This document shows, one piece after another, positions 7,085 to 14,414 of a DNA stretch of 16,430 nt. The position numbers and the translations under genes are program-made. Each line of letters opens with the position of its first letter. The first letter of the stretch is position 1. The stretch comes from an uncultured Brevinema sp. (GTDB lineage Bacteria; Spirochaetota; Brevinematia; Brevinematales; Brevinemataceae), in assembly GCA_947040475.1 (NCBI GenBank), contig CAMRBT010000013.1, positions 1 through 16,430 of the forward strand, read 5' to 3'. The notes under the pieces are model-generated. The model ran no database searches. It saw only the letters and a list, made by a program, of their open reading frames with translations, and had not been told where the DNA came from.

Positions 7085-7330
7085 GGAATTATCCCTTAAA
7101 AAGCTTATAAATATTTATTAATTTACGAAAACAAAGTATGTTAAGCAAACAATATCTATCTCTATAACTCAATATCCCTTTAAAAGGCTTACGAACAATC
7201 TTTAAATCCCACACATATCTTTATTATACAAGCATATTGTGGATAATTGTATCATAAAATAATCAATGCTAAAATTTTACAAATATCACTATATACCTTA
7301 TAATATAACATAAATATTATAGGGGGAGAT
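7085..7330 (+). other. Intergenic region between flhB and flhA
   Basis: This 246-bp gap breaks an otherwise tight operon. I see no reading frame longer than about 10 codons with a ribosome binding site and no T-tailed hairpin. It holds a good promoter for flhA at 7276-7304 and one perfect consensus DnaA-box 9-mer (TTATCCACA, minus strand, 7246-7238). It is otherwise unremarkable A/T-rich sequence. Confidence 0.7.
7276..7304 (+). promoter_or_regulatory. Predicted sigma70-type promoter of flhA
   Basis: TTTACA (7276-7281, 5/6) is followed by an exact 17-bp spacer and a perfect TATAAT (7299-7304). Transcription would begin near 7311, leaving a leader of only about 20 nt that contains the strong ribosome binding site GGGGGAG (7322-7327... 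just ahead of the ATG at 7331). This is among the best promoter matches in the window. Confidence 0.65.
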
Positions 7331-9424
7331 ATGGCTGAACCAAATGTGGGATTGCAAAGAAGTTTACAAGCTCTTGATAAAATATCACAGAACTCTGACC
7401 TTTTTATAGCTTTTGCAGCTATTGGTGGGGTATTGATGCTTATCATCCCTGTTCCTCCCTTACTATTAGACTTTTTCCTTCTGATTAATTTATCCGTATC
7501 CTTTCTGATTATTTTATCTACCTTATACGTAAAAAAACCATCTGACTTCTCCTCTTTTCCAACGCTCATTCTTTTTACTACTGTTTTTGGACTAGCTCTT
7601 AATATTTCATCTACAAGATTAATTCTTACCACTGGTGATGCTGGGAATATTATCACTGCTTTTGGTGATTTTGTTGTTGCTGGAAATCTTGTTGTTGGTT
7701 TGATTATCTTTATCATCTTATTAGCTATTCAATTCTTAGTCATCACAAAAGGTGCGACTCGTGTGTCCGAAGTTGCTGCAAGATTCGCTCTTGATGCGAT
7801 GCCAGGTAAACAGCTTGCTATCAATGAAGATCTTAATTCAGGAGCTATCACCGAAGAAGAAGCTAGAAAACGCCGTAGTGACTTAACTATGGAAACTGGA
7901 TTTTACGGATCAATGGATGGTGCGTCCAAATTCGTCTCAGGTAATGTTCAGATGGCTGCCGTCGTCTTAATTGTCGATGTCATCGGTGGTATCACTATTG
8001 GTATGATGGATGGTATGGATATTGGTGCTGCGGCAAATCTTTATATTAAACTAACTATTGGTGATGGTCTCGTCTCCCAAATTCCTGCCCTACTTATTTC
8101 TGTAGCTACAGGTATTATCGTTACCAGAAATTCCTCTAACGAAAAATTCGCCTCTGATGTCGCCTCCCAAATTGTCATGCTTCCTAAGACTCTATATATG
8201 ACAGGTGGCGCTATTATTTTTATGGGATTCTTACCTGGATTTCCTTTTTTAATGTGTGTCTTTTTGGGTGGTGTTATGATCTTATCTGCTTATCTCATGA
8301 GTCAAGCTACAATAGAAGAAGAAAACACCAAAGTCAAAACACAACAACAAGAAGATGCTCAAGCTGATAGTCAGCCCACTATACAAGACATATTACATGT
8401 TGACCCTATGAGTATGGAGATTGGATACAGTCTTATCCCCCTAGTAGACAAAACTCAAGGTGGAGATCTCTTAGAGCGTATCAAACTCATGCGTAGACAT
8501 ATAGGTCTGGATCTGGGTATTTTAGTGCCTCCTATCCGTATTACAGATAATGTAAGTGCTGATTCTCAAGAATATATCATTAAAATTCGTGGAATGGAAA
8601 TTGGGCGAGGACAAGTTTTTGTCAATAAACTTCTTGCCATGAACCCTCAAAAAGATCTCAATCTCATTGAAGGAATAGAAAGTATGGAGCCTGCCTTCAA
8701 CCTTCCTGCCAAATGGGTTCCCTTAGAAGATAGAGCTAAAGCCGAAATTAGTGGCTTTGATGTCTTTGATCCCCCTTCTGTTATCGCTACACATCTCACA
8801 GAGTTAATCAGAAGAAATTCTTTTGATCTACTCACGAGACAAGATGTTCAACATATGATGGATGCCTTACATAAAGAATTCCCTACTCTTGTTGACGATA
8901 CGCTCAAACAATCCAATGTTGGTGAAATACATAAGATCTTACAAACATTGTTAAAAGAGCGTGTTAAAATACGTAATATGGTACCTATTTTAGAAGTTAT
9001 TTCAGATTATAGAGCAACTCTACCACATTTAGATGCGGTTACAGAACAAATTCGTGAGGCTCTCGGTAAACAAATATTATCAGACCCTGCTATCAGCACT
9101 AATAACTCTATTAAAACCCTTCTTATAGATCCTCAATGGGAGCAAATCCTTATGAATTCTATAGAAGATACCCCACAAGGTTATATTTCAACACTTGACA
9201 ATGCTAGTATGACACAATTTGTCAATATAGTAGGACAAGCTATAGAGCTAAAACTTACAGAAGGCATTCACCCTGTGATTTTATGTTCAAAGCGAATTAG
9301 AAGATTAGTCAGAGAAATATTATCTCATTCCTTCCCAAACACTAGTGTTGTAGCCTATTCCGAAGTCCCACAAAACTTTAGTGTGGAACAATTAGGGATG
9401 ATAAGTTCTCCTACTGCTAATTAA
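7331..9424 (+). CDS. flhA: Flagellar export core protein FlhA
   Basis: A 697-residue FHIPEP-family protein: an N-terminal membrane domain of about eight helices (about 24-325), a charged glutamine-rich linker (about 326-350), and a cytoplasmic domain (about 355-690) that forms the nonameric substrate-docking ring. The signature 'TKGATRVSEVAARFALDAMPGKQLAI' spans 139-164, followed by 'SMDGASKFVSGN' (194-205) and 'LTIGDGLVSQIPALLISVATGIIVTR' (241-266). With a -3 offset to Salmonella FlhA, R144, R151, D155, D196, K200, D246-region Asp and R266 match its conserved charged residues, but the Asp208 position is Asn205. The cytoplasmic part has 'GYSLIPLVD' and 'DLGILVPPIRITDN'. Length is normal. It has its own promoter, and the start is supported by GGGGGAG 4-9 nt upstream. 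Confidence 0.97.
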   Translation: MAEPNVGLQRSLQALDKISQNSDLFIAFAAIGGVLMLIIPVPPLLLDFFLLINLSVSFLIILSTLYVKKPSDFSSFPTLILFTTVFGLALNISSTRLILTTGDAGNIITAFGDFVVAGNLVVGLIIFIILLAIQFLVITKGATRVSEVAARFALDAMPGKQLAINEDLNSGAITEEEARKRRSDLTMETGFYGSMDGASKFVSGNVQMAAVVLIVDVIGGITIGMMDGMDIGAAANLYIKLTIGDGLVSQIPALLISVATGIIVTRNSSNEKFASDVASQIVMLPKTLYMTGGAIIFMGFLPGFPFLMCVFLGGVMILSAYLMSQATIEEENTKVKTQQQEDAQADSQPTIQDILHVDPMSMEIGYSLIPLVDKTQGGDLLERIKLMRRHIGLDLGILVPPIRITDNVSADSQEYIIKIRGMEIGRGQVFVNKLLAMNPQKDLNLIEGIESMEPAFNLPAKWVPLEDRAKAEISGFDVFDPPSVIATHLTELIRRNSFDLLTRQDVQHMMDALHKEFPTLVDDTLKQSNVGEIHKILQTLLKERVKIRNMVPILEVISDYRATLPHLDAVTEQIREALGKQILSDPAISTNNSIKTLLIDPQWEQILMNSIEDTPQGYISTLDNASMTQFVNIVGQAIELKLTEGIHPVILCSKRIRRLVREILSHSFPNTSVVAYSEVPQNFSVEQLGMISSPTAN

Positions 9425-9453
9425 ATAATTCGCAATAAATAGCTTGCAAAAAA

Positions 9454-9482
9454 TTGCTAAAAAACAGTTAATACATTATAAT
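9454..9482 (+). promoter_or_regulatory. Predicted sigma70-type promoter of flhF-flhG
   Basis: TTGCTA (9454-9459, 4/6) and a perfect TATAAT (9477-9482) are separated by 17 bp within the 86-bp flhA-flhF gap. Transcription would start near 9489, about 22 nt before the flhF ATG, with AGGGG at 9499-9503 as ribosome binding site. It would allow the placement genes flhF and flhG to be expressed separately from flhA. Confidence 0.5.
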
Positions 9483-9510
9483 ATATAAAGAAAAATATAG
9501 GGGCTCAGTT

Positions 9511-10908
9511 ATGCGTTATCGAACTTTTACGGGCAAAAACAAACAAGAAGCTTACGCTTTACTAAATTCTGAAAAAAAAATTGACCCTGCCTTAAATGAA
9601 GCTCGATTAATCAAAGATACTGAAGAAACTGTTTCCTCTTTTATGGGGCTAAAACAACAAACTATTTACAAAATAGTCGTGGGTATTCCTGAATACACTA
9701 CTTTTATCGAAGAAAGAAAAATTAAACCTTTTCCAAAACCCGAACCTCCAAAAACTTCAAATCCAGATTTAAATAATATATTTTCTTCCATAGAAAAAAA
9801 TATCATCAAAAAGAAAGTCCCTACTCCAGCTGTTGTTCCTGTATCTACTCAGAGTATAGATACTTTATTTGCTATAAAAAGTGCCTCCAAAGTTACAGAA
9901 CAATTATCTCGTTTAGAGCAAAATTTACCAAAAAAAGAATTTCCTGCTCCTTCCCCAAAAACTAAAACTCCAGCCATCAAAGAAACAGAACTTAAAAAAG
10001 AATTAGCAACGATGAGAAGTGAGTTCAAAGAATTAAAAAACATCCTAACTTCTCAACAAAAAAACATCAACCACACGCAATTGGTTGATCTCTTACAAGA
10101 AAGTAGAGAACTACCTAATGAATACGAAATTTACCAACAACATCTTCGTTGGATAGAAAAATATTTAGGGGAAAGAGAATTTTCACAAAAAATTACCGAA
10201 GATATCATAAAGCATTTAGAAAGTTCTCCCGAAATCTTAGCAGATAAAAAAAATATTTTAACAGCTGTAGAAAAGTTTTTACAGGCTAAGATTCCTATGA
10301 CTAATATTAGTTTGGATCAATACAACTATGGAAGTGACATTATTTTTGTTGGACCAACAGGCGTTGGTAAAACAAGCACTATCGTAAAGTTAGCAGCTCA
10401 TCTTTCTCTAATGAGAAAAAAATCGTTTCGCTTTATTTCTATTGATAGATATAAAGTTGGTGGGGAAACTCAATTAGAAAAACTTGCAGGATATATGAAT
10501 ACTCAATTTTATGCAATCAATAAACAAGAAGAATTCTTCAACTTAATGAGTGAAAAAAGTTCTGATTTTACCTTTATTGATACCGCAGGAAAAGGCCCTA
10601 AAGAAACAATAGCTATTCAAGAGTTGACACATTGGATCTCTATGATAGGGAATCCCGTAGATACTCATTTAGTTGTGAGTGCTACCACTAAAGTGACTGA
10701 TTTAGATTATATTTGTGATGCTTATAGTATTCTTAATTACAATCATATTTTAGTGACTAAATTAGATGAGACTAAAACCTTAGGTTCTATCATTTCTTTA
10801 GCGTATAAATATAAAAAACCATTTTCATTTATTACAGATGGACAAGAAATCCCTCAAGATTTTGAGATAGCCGATACTTATAGGCTCATTAAAGAATCGT
10901 TAAAATAA
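9511..10908 (+). CDS. flhF: Flagellar placement GTPase FlhF
   Basis: A 465-residue SRP-type GTPase that helps set flagellar position and recruits early basal-body parts at the membrane. The N-terminal domain (1-68) starts with the usual 'MRYRTFTGKNKQEAYALL'. A Pro/Lys-rich linker (about 70-160) leads to a helical N domain (about 160-265). The G domain has G1 GPTGVGKT (281-288), G2-region 'DRYKVGGETQL' (312-322; family 'DTYRIGAVEQL'), G3 DTAGKG (357-362; family DTAGR), G4 TKLDET (416-421) and G5-region 'TDGQEIPQDFE' (442-452). The motif arrangement is intact, but the two conserved Arg of the G2 and G3 regions are Lys. The partner gene flhG follows after 9 bp, with its ribosome binding site overlapping the flhF stop. 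The start has AGGGG about 8 nt upstream. Confidence 0.95.
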   Translation: MRYRTFTGKNKQEAYALLNSEKKIDPALNEARLIKDTEETVSSFMGLKQQTIYKIVVGIPEYTTFIEERKIKPFPKPEPPKTSNPDLNNIFSSIEKNIIKKKVPTPAVVPVSTQSIDTLFAIKSASKVTEQLSRLEQNLPKKEFPAPSPKTKTPAIKETELKKELATMRSEFKELKNILTSQQKNINHTQLVDLLQESRELPNEYEIYQQHLRWIEKYLGEREFSQKITEDIIKHLESSPEILADKKNILTAVEKFLQAKIPMTNISLDQYNYGSDIIFVGPTGVGKTSTIVKLAAHLSLMRKKSFRFISIDRYKVGGETQLEKLAGYMNTQFYAINKQEEFFNLMSEKSSDFTFIDTAGKGPKETIAIQELTHWISMIGNPVDTHLVVSATTKVTDLDYICDAYSILNYNHILVTKLDETKTLGSIISLAYKYKKPFSFITDGQEIPQDFEIADTYRLIKESLK

Positions 10909-10917
10909 GGAGTCGCC

Positions 10918-11814
10918 ATGTCTGTGTTATTGGGCCCAAATCAAGCTGAAGGCTTGAGACGTATGGTTGAAAACAGTCAATCTCGTACAAGAATAATTAC
11001 CATAACCTCTGGAAAAGGTGGTGTTGGTAAAAGTAATTTCGCCCTTAATCTGGCGATCACTTTAGCTAATCTTAAAGATAAAAGTAATCATTCTCAACCA
11101 AAAAGAGTTGTCCTTATGGACGCTGATTTAGGGCTTGCAAATATTAATATTCTTATAGGACTTATTCCTAAATCAAACTTATACCATGTCTTAAAAGGTC
11201 AAAAAAAATTACACGAAATTATTATTCCTACTAATTATGGCATTGATCTCATTGCTGGTGCTTCTGGATTGAGTCAACTTGCTAATTTATCTCTAGATGA
11301 ACGCTTGGGTATTATTACTAGTATTTTAGAATTAAGTTATGCTGACTTCCTTATTATTGATACTGGTGCTGGCGTATCGTCCAATGTTACTCATTTTGCT
11401 ACCATAGCTCATGAAACTATTGTTATTACCACTCCTGAACCTACTTCTATTACTGATGCTTATGGTATTATAAAATCTATTTCTTTAGATCATAGTATGC
11501 AACCATCTTCCCTAAAATTAGTAGTTAATAGAGCCCATTCTCAAAGTGAAGCCGAAAAAGTAGCTGGAAAATTGATCTCTATTTCCAAACAATTTTTGAA
11601 TGTTAACTTAGAGCCATTAGGCTATATTCCTGACTCTCCACTGATCCCCACTGCCGTAAGAAAACAAATTCCTTTTTGTGTATTACAACCCACCTCTGCA
11701 CCTGCACAAAGTATAGAACAAATTACTAGAAAACTATTAAACATAGCCCCATCTGACCAGCAAAATGCACCAGGTTGGAAGAAGTTTTTAGATTATCTTA
11801 TTGGAAACGATTAA
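10918..11814 (+). CDS. flhG: Flagellar number regulator FlhG (MinD-like ATPase; YlxH/FleN)
   Basis: A 298-residue ParA/MinD-family ATPase that limits flagellar number and stimulates FlhF GTP hydrolysis. The N-terminal FlhF-activating motif (DQAxxLR in relatives) appears as NQAEGLR (8-14), with Asn for Asp. The deviant Walker A is GKGGVGKSN (32-40), with the signature Lys K33. Switch I is 'DADLGLAN' (68-75) and switch II 'DTGAGVS' (148-154). The C-terminal 'GWKKFLDYLI' (286-295) looks like an amphipathic membrane-targeting helix, as in MinD. The ATG is supported by AAGGAG at 10907-10912, overlapping the flhF stop, so the pair is probably translationally coupled. An exported protein gene begins 3 bp after its stop. 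Confidence 0.95.
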   Translation: MSVLLGPNQAEGLRRMVENSQSRTRIITITSGKGGVGKSNFALNLAITLANLKDKSNHSQPKRVVLMDADLGLANINILIGLIPKSNLYHVLKGQKKLHEIIIPTNYGIDLIAGASGLSQLANLSLDERLGIITSILELSYADFLIIDTGAGVSSNVTHFATIAHETIVITTPEPTSITDAYGIIKSISLDHSMQPSSLKLVVNRAHSQSEAEKVAGKLISISKQFLNVNLEPLGYIPDSPLIPTAVRKQIPFCVLQPTSAPAQSIEQITRKLLNIAPSDQQNAPGWKKFLDYLIGND

Positions 11815-11817
11815 AAA

Positions 11818-12363
11818 ATGAAATTGCAGATATTATTATTACTATTCCTTTCAAGCATGGCTTATACACAAGACTTTTCATTTTTAGGTATTGGCTTTGG
11901 ATCAACACAAGAAGAAATAATAACATCTATAGAAGATTCTGAATATATCATCGTCGCTGAAGATGTCTTATTAAAACAATTGATTCTACCTACTCCCTAT
12001 ACTTTGGTATTAAAATCAAAGAATAGCAACAACAACCTTGTTCAAAAAGTCTATGTTGATTTTAATGAAACACTCAGTTATCAAATTACTGTTTTTCTCA
12101 ATCCCGACTATTTTTCTTTTTATAGCTTATCCGAAAAAATGCTCGATAAATATGGAGTTCCTCAAAGTAGAAATACTAAAAAAGTAACTTGGTATGATAC
12201 AGAAAATATCAAAAGAGCTACTTTGGAGTATCCAGCAACGATAAAGTTCACAGATATTTCTATCTTAGAAGCTGTGTTACGACGACAAGATCAAATACTA
12301 GAAAAGGGTGATAGTGAATCGTTTGATTATAAAGAACGTCAATTCATTCTCGATGAATTATAG
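11818..12363 (+). CDS. Unrecognised exported protein at the end of the flagellar operon
   Basis: A 181-residue protein I do not recognise. Residues 1-18 are a signal peptide (MK, a leucine-rich core, then MAYTQ), with no lipobox Cys and no other membrane segment, so a periplasmic location is likely. The mature part starts 'DFSFLGIGFGSTQEEI' (19-34), a 'G-x-FG-x-S/T-x-E-E' pattern common in small exported proteins of unknown role. 'KYGVP' (about 115-119) is followed by 'VTWYD', and the C terminus (about 150-181) is charged and probably helical. It starts 3 bp after flhG, and only a weak GGA lies about 13 nt upstream, so it probably depends on translational coupling. It is the last gene before the terminator at 12386-12417. 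Position suggests a motility-linked job, but no function can be assigned. Confidence 0.85.
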   Translation: MKLQILLLLFLSSMAYTQDFSFLGIGFGSTQEEIITSIEDSEYIIVAEDVLLKQLILPTPYTLVLKSKNSNNNLVQKVYVDFNETLSYQITVFLNPDYFSFYSLSEKMLDKYGVPQSRNTKKVTWYDTENIKRATLEYPATIKFTDISILEAVLRRQDQILEKGDSESFDYKERQFILDEL

Positions 12364-12385
12364 AGAATACACTATAAATAACAAC

Positions 12386-12417
12386 AAAAAAACTCCTGAA
12401 TATTCAGGAGTTTTTTT
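12386..12417. terminator. Bidirectional palindromic terminator ending the flagellar and peptide-transporter operons
   Basis: A perfect 32-nt palindrome with A7 on the left, CTCCTGAATATTCAGGAG in the middle (12393-12410) and T7 on the right. As RNA it gives a stem of about 14 bp with a short AATA/TATT loop and a T-run on either strand. It lies 22 bp after the exported-protein stop and 22 bp after the convergent OppF-like stop. Confidence 0.94.
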
Positions 12418-12439
12418 ATAATAATTATTAGTATGATTA

Positions 12440-13414
12440 TTACTTATTTATTGTTGATTCCATAAGTTTATCTTTATAGAAACAAGCACAAGTATGATTG
12501 TCAGTATTTTGTAACTCAGGATAATCTTTGAAACAATTTTCTTGAGCATACATACAACGAGGTGCAAAACGACAATATGGTTCAGGATCAATAGGAGAAG
12601 TAATTTCACCTCTGAGTTTAATTCTATTGTGTTTTTGATCTAAAGATGGTATTGCTATCGCAGATAATAAGGCCTGTGTATAAGGATGTTGAGGATTTGA
12701 AAATAAAGCATCTGAAGATGCATGTTCTACCACTTTTCCAAGATACATAACCATAATTTCATCAGCAAAATGTTTTACGATTGATAAATCATGAGTAATA
12801 AATAAGTAAGTAAGGTCAAATTCTTTTTGTAGATCTTGCATAAGATTTAATACTTGAGCCTGAATTGACACATCAAGTGAAGAAACTGGTTCATCACAGA
12901 TCATGAATTTAGGTTGTAAAACTAAAGCTCTACCAATACCCACACGCTGACGACGTCCGCCATCTAATTCATGAGGATAAGAGTTAATCAAATTACGAGC
13001 CAATCCAACAGTATCCATTATTTTGTATACTTGTTCTGTTAAAGAAGCTCCTTTTTTAGCTAATTTATGAACTAACAAAGGCTCTCCTATTGTTTCACCA
13101 ATAGTCATACGAGGATTTAAGGAAGCATAAGGATCCTGAAAAATTAATTGCATATGACGACGAGCATCACGCATTTCTTCATAAGAATAAGAAAGTAAAT
13201 CTCTTCCCTCAAATAATATTTGTCCAGCATCTGGCTCTATCAAACGAAGTAATAAACGACCAGTTGTGGATTTACCACATCCTGATTCTCCCACTACACC
13301 TAATGTTTTTCCTTCAGGGATACTAAAAGAAATATCATCTACAGCATGTACAACACCTTTAGGGGTAGGAAAATGTTTTATAAGATTTTTAACTTCTATT
13401 AAATTTTTAGACAT
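12440..13414 (-). CDS. oppF: Oligopeptide/dipeptide ABC importer ATPase, OppF/DppF type
   Basis: A 324-residue ATPase, one of the two unlike ATPases of a peptide-type importer. Walker A is GESGCGKST (42-50), the Q-loop is '[11 protein letters not shown]' (91-101), Walker B is 'FMICDEP' (170-176), and the switch His is H208 in 'ITHDL'. The signature motif reads LDGGR (150-154) instead of the canonical LSGGQ. The C-terminal oligopeptide-transporter domain has the Cys cluster C281, C287, C294 and C309/C311, as in OppD/DppD-type proteins where it holds a [4Fe-4S] cluster. The start codon overlaps the end of the D ATPase gene by 8 nt (ATGTCTAA), with AAGGGG about 8 nt upstream. It is the last gene of the operon. 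Substrate (oligopeptide, dipeptide or something else such as nickel) cannot be told from the ATPase. Confidence 0.93.
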   Translation of the reverse strand: MSKNLIEVKNLIKHFPTPKGVVHAVDDISFSIPEGKTLGVVGESGCGKSTTGRLLLRLIEPDAGQILFEGRDLLSYSYEEMRDARRHMQLIFQDPYASLNPRMTIGETIGEPLLVHKLAKKGASLTEQVYKIMDTVGLARNLINSYPHELDGGRRQRVGIGRALVLQPKFMICDEPVSSLDVSIQAQVLNLMQDLQKEFDLTYLFITHDLSIVKHFADEIMVMYLGKVVEHASSDALFSNPQHPYTQALLSAIAIPSLDQKHNRIKLRGEITSPIDPEPYCRFAPRCMYAQENCFKDYPELQNTDNHTCACFYKDKLMESTINK

Positions 13415-14405
13415 GAGTTACCCCTTCTATAAGTCCTTCATAGATCAAACATTCAACGATATTCTCGCCTTTAAGAACAGTGTTTTTTGGAATTGTTGTT
13501 GCACATATATCTTTAGCAAAAGGACAACGTGGATGAAAAGTACAACCAGCAGGTAAATTTGTAGGATCAGGAGTCAATCCTTTAATAGGATTTAGTCTTT
13601 CTACATTGTGTGTTAAATTTGGAATAGATCCAAACAATCCTACTGTATAAGGATGTTTTGTTGTTCTAAACACTTCTTCTACGGTACCATTCTCAACTAC
13701 TTTACCAGCATACATAATAGCAACATGATCACAAACTTGTGCTACAACACCAAGATCATGCGTGATCAACATCATTGCTGTTTTAAATTCTTTTTGAAGT
13801 TCTTGCATTAATTCTAATACTTGTGCTTGAATTGTTACGTCTAAAGCAGTTGTAGGTTCATCAGCTATGATTAATTTGGGGTTACACGCCAAAGCAATAG
13901 CGATCACTACACGCTGTTTCATACCACCAGAAAATTGGTGAGGATATTCATTAAAACGTTGTTTTGGAATACCCACTAATTCTAACATTTCTTCGGCTCT
14001 GATTAAAGCATCAATTTTTGATAATTCAGATTGATGAATTTCTATAACTTCTAAAATTTGTTCTCCAATAGTCATCACAGGATTAAGTGATGTCATAGGA
14101 TCCTGGAAAATCATTGAGATTTTTCCACCACGTATTTGTCTCATTTCAGCTTCAGTTTTGGTGAGAAGTTCTTCTCCCATAAATTTGACGCTTCCTGAAA
14201 TAATACGCCCTTGAGGTTCTGCAATCAATCTCATAATACTGAGAGCTGTTGTGGTTTTACCAGCACCAGTTTCTCCTACAAGACCAAAAGTATCTCCCGC
14301 ATGAAGAACCATATCAAATCCGTTAACTGCGTGAACAGTACCACTTTCGGAGGTATATTCAACAACTAAATCTTTTATTTCTAATACTATTTCTTTTTTA
14401 TTCAT
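13407..14405 (-). CDS. oppD: Oligopeptide/dipeptide ABC importer ATPase, OppD/DppD type
   Basis: A 332-residue ATPase that pairs with the OppF-like protein. Walker A is GETGAGKTT (44-52), the Q-loop '[12 protein letters not shown]' (98-109), the signature FSGGM (158-162), Walker B 'LIIADEP' (178-184) and the switch His H216 in 'ITHDLG'. The C-terminal oligopeptide-transporter domain carries Cys at 288, 294, 301 and 319, fitting the [4Fe-4S] cluster seen in DppD. All catalytic motifs look sound, unlike the altered signature of its partner. AGGAA lies about 7 nt before the ATG. It starts 9 bp after the stop of the C permease and overlaps the F gene by 8 nt, so the unit is tightly coupled. Confidence 0.94.
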   Translation of the reverse strand: MNKKEIVLEIKDLVVEYTSESGTVHAVNGFDMVLHAGDTFGLVGETGAGKTTTALSIMRLIAEPQGRIISGSVKFMGEELLTKTEAEMRQIRGGKISMIFQDPMTSLNPVMTIGEQILEVIEIHQSELSKIDALIRAEEMLELVGIPKQRFNEYPHQFSGGMKQRVVIAIALACNPKLIIADEPTTALDVTIQAQVLELMQELQKEFKTAMMLITHDLGVVAQVCDHVAIMYAGKVVENGTVEEVFRTTKHPYTVGLFGSIPNLTHNVERLNPIKGLTPDPTNLPAGCTFHPRCPFAKDICATTIPKNTVLKGENIVECLIYEGLIEGVTHV

Positions 14406-14414
14406 GACAAATTC

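Noticed and set aside
7085..7275. Short peptides or a terminator in the flhB-flhA gap
   Set aside because: The best ATG (7138) gives only 9 codons without a ribosome binding site, and the hairpins (such as AAGG...CCTT at the start of the gap) have 4-bp stems.
7252..7716. A 154-codon open frame on the minus strand across the flhA start
   Set aside because: It lies antisense to the highly conserved FlhA membrane domain and has no ribosome binding site or recognisable motif; it is a shadow frame.
9432..9460. GCAA/TTGC repeats after flhA as a terminator or sigma54 site
   Set aside because: The possible stem is only 4 bp with no T-run on the plus strand, and the GG-N10-GC pattern of sigma54 is absent.
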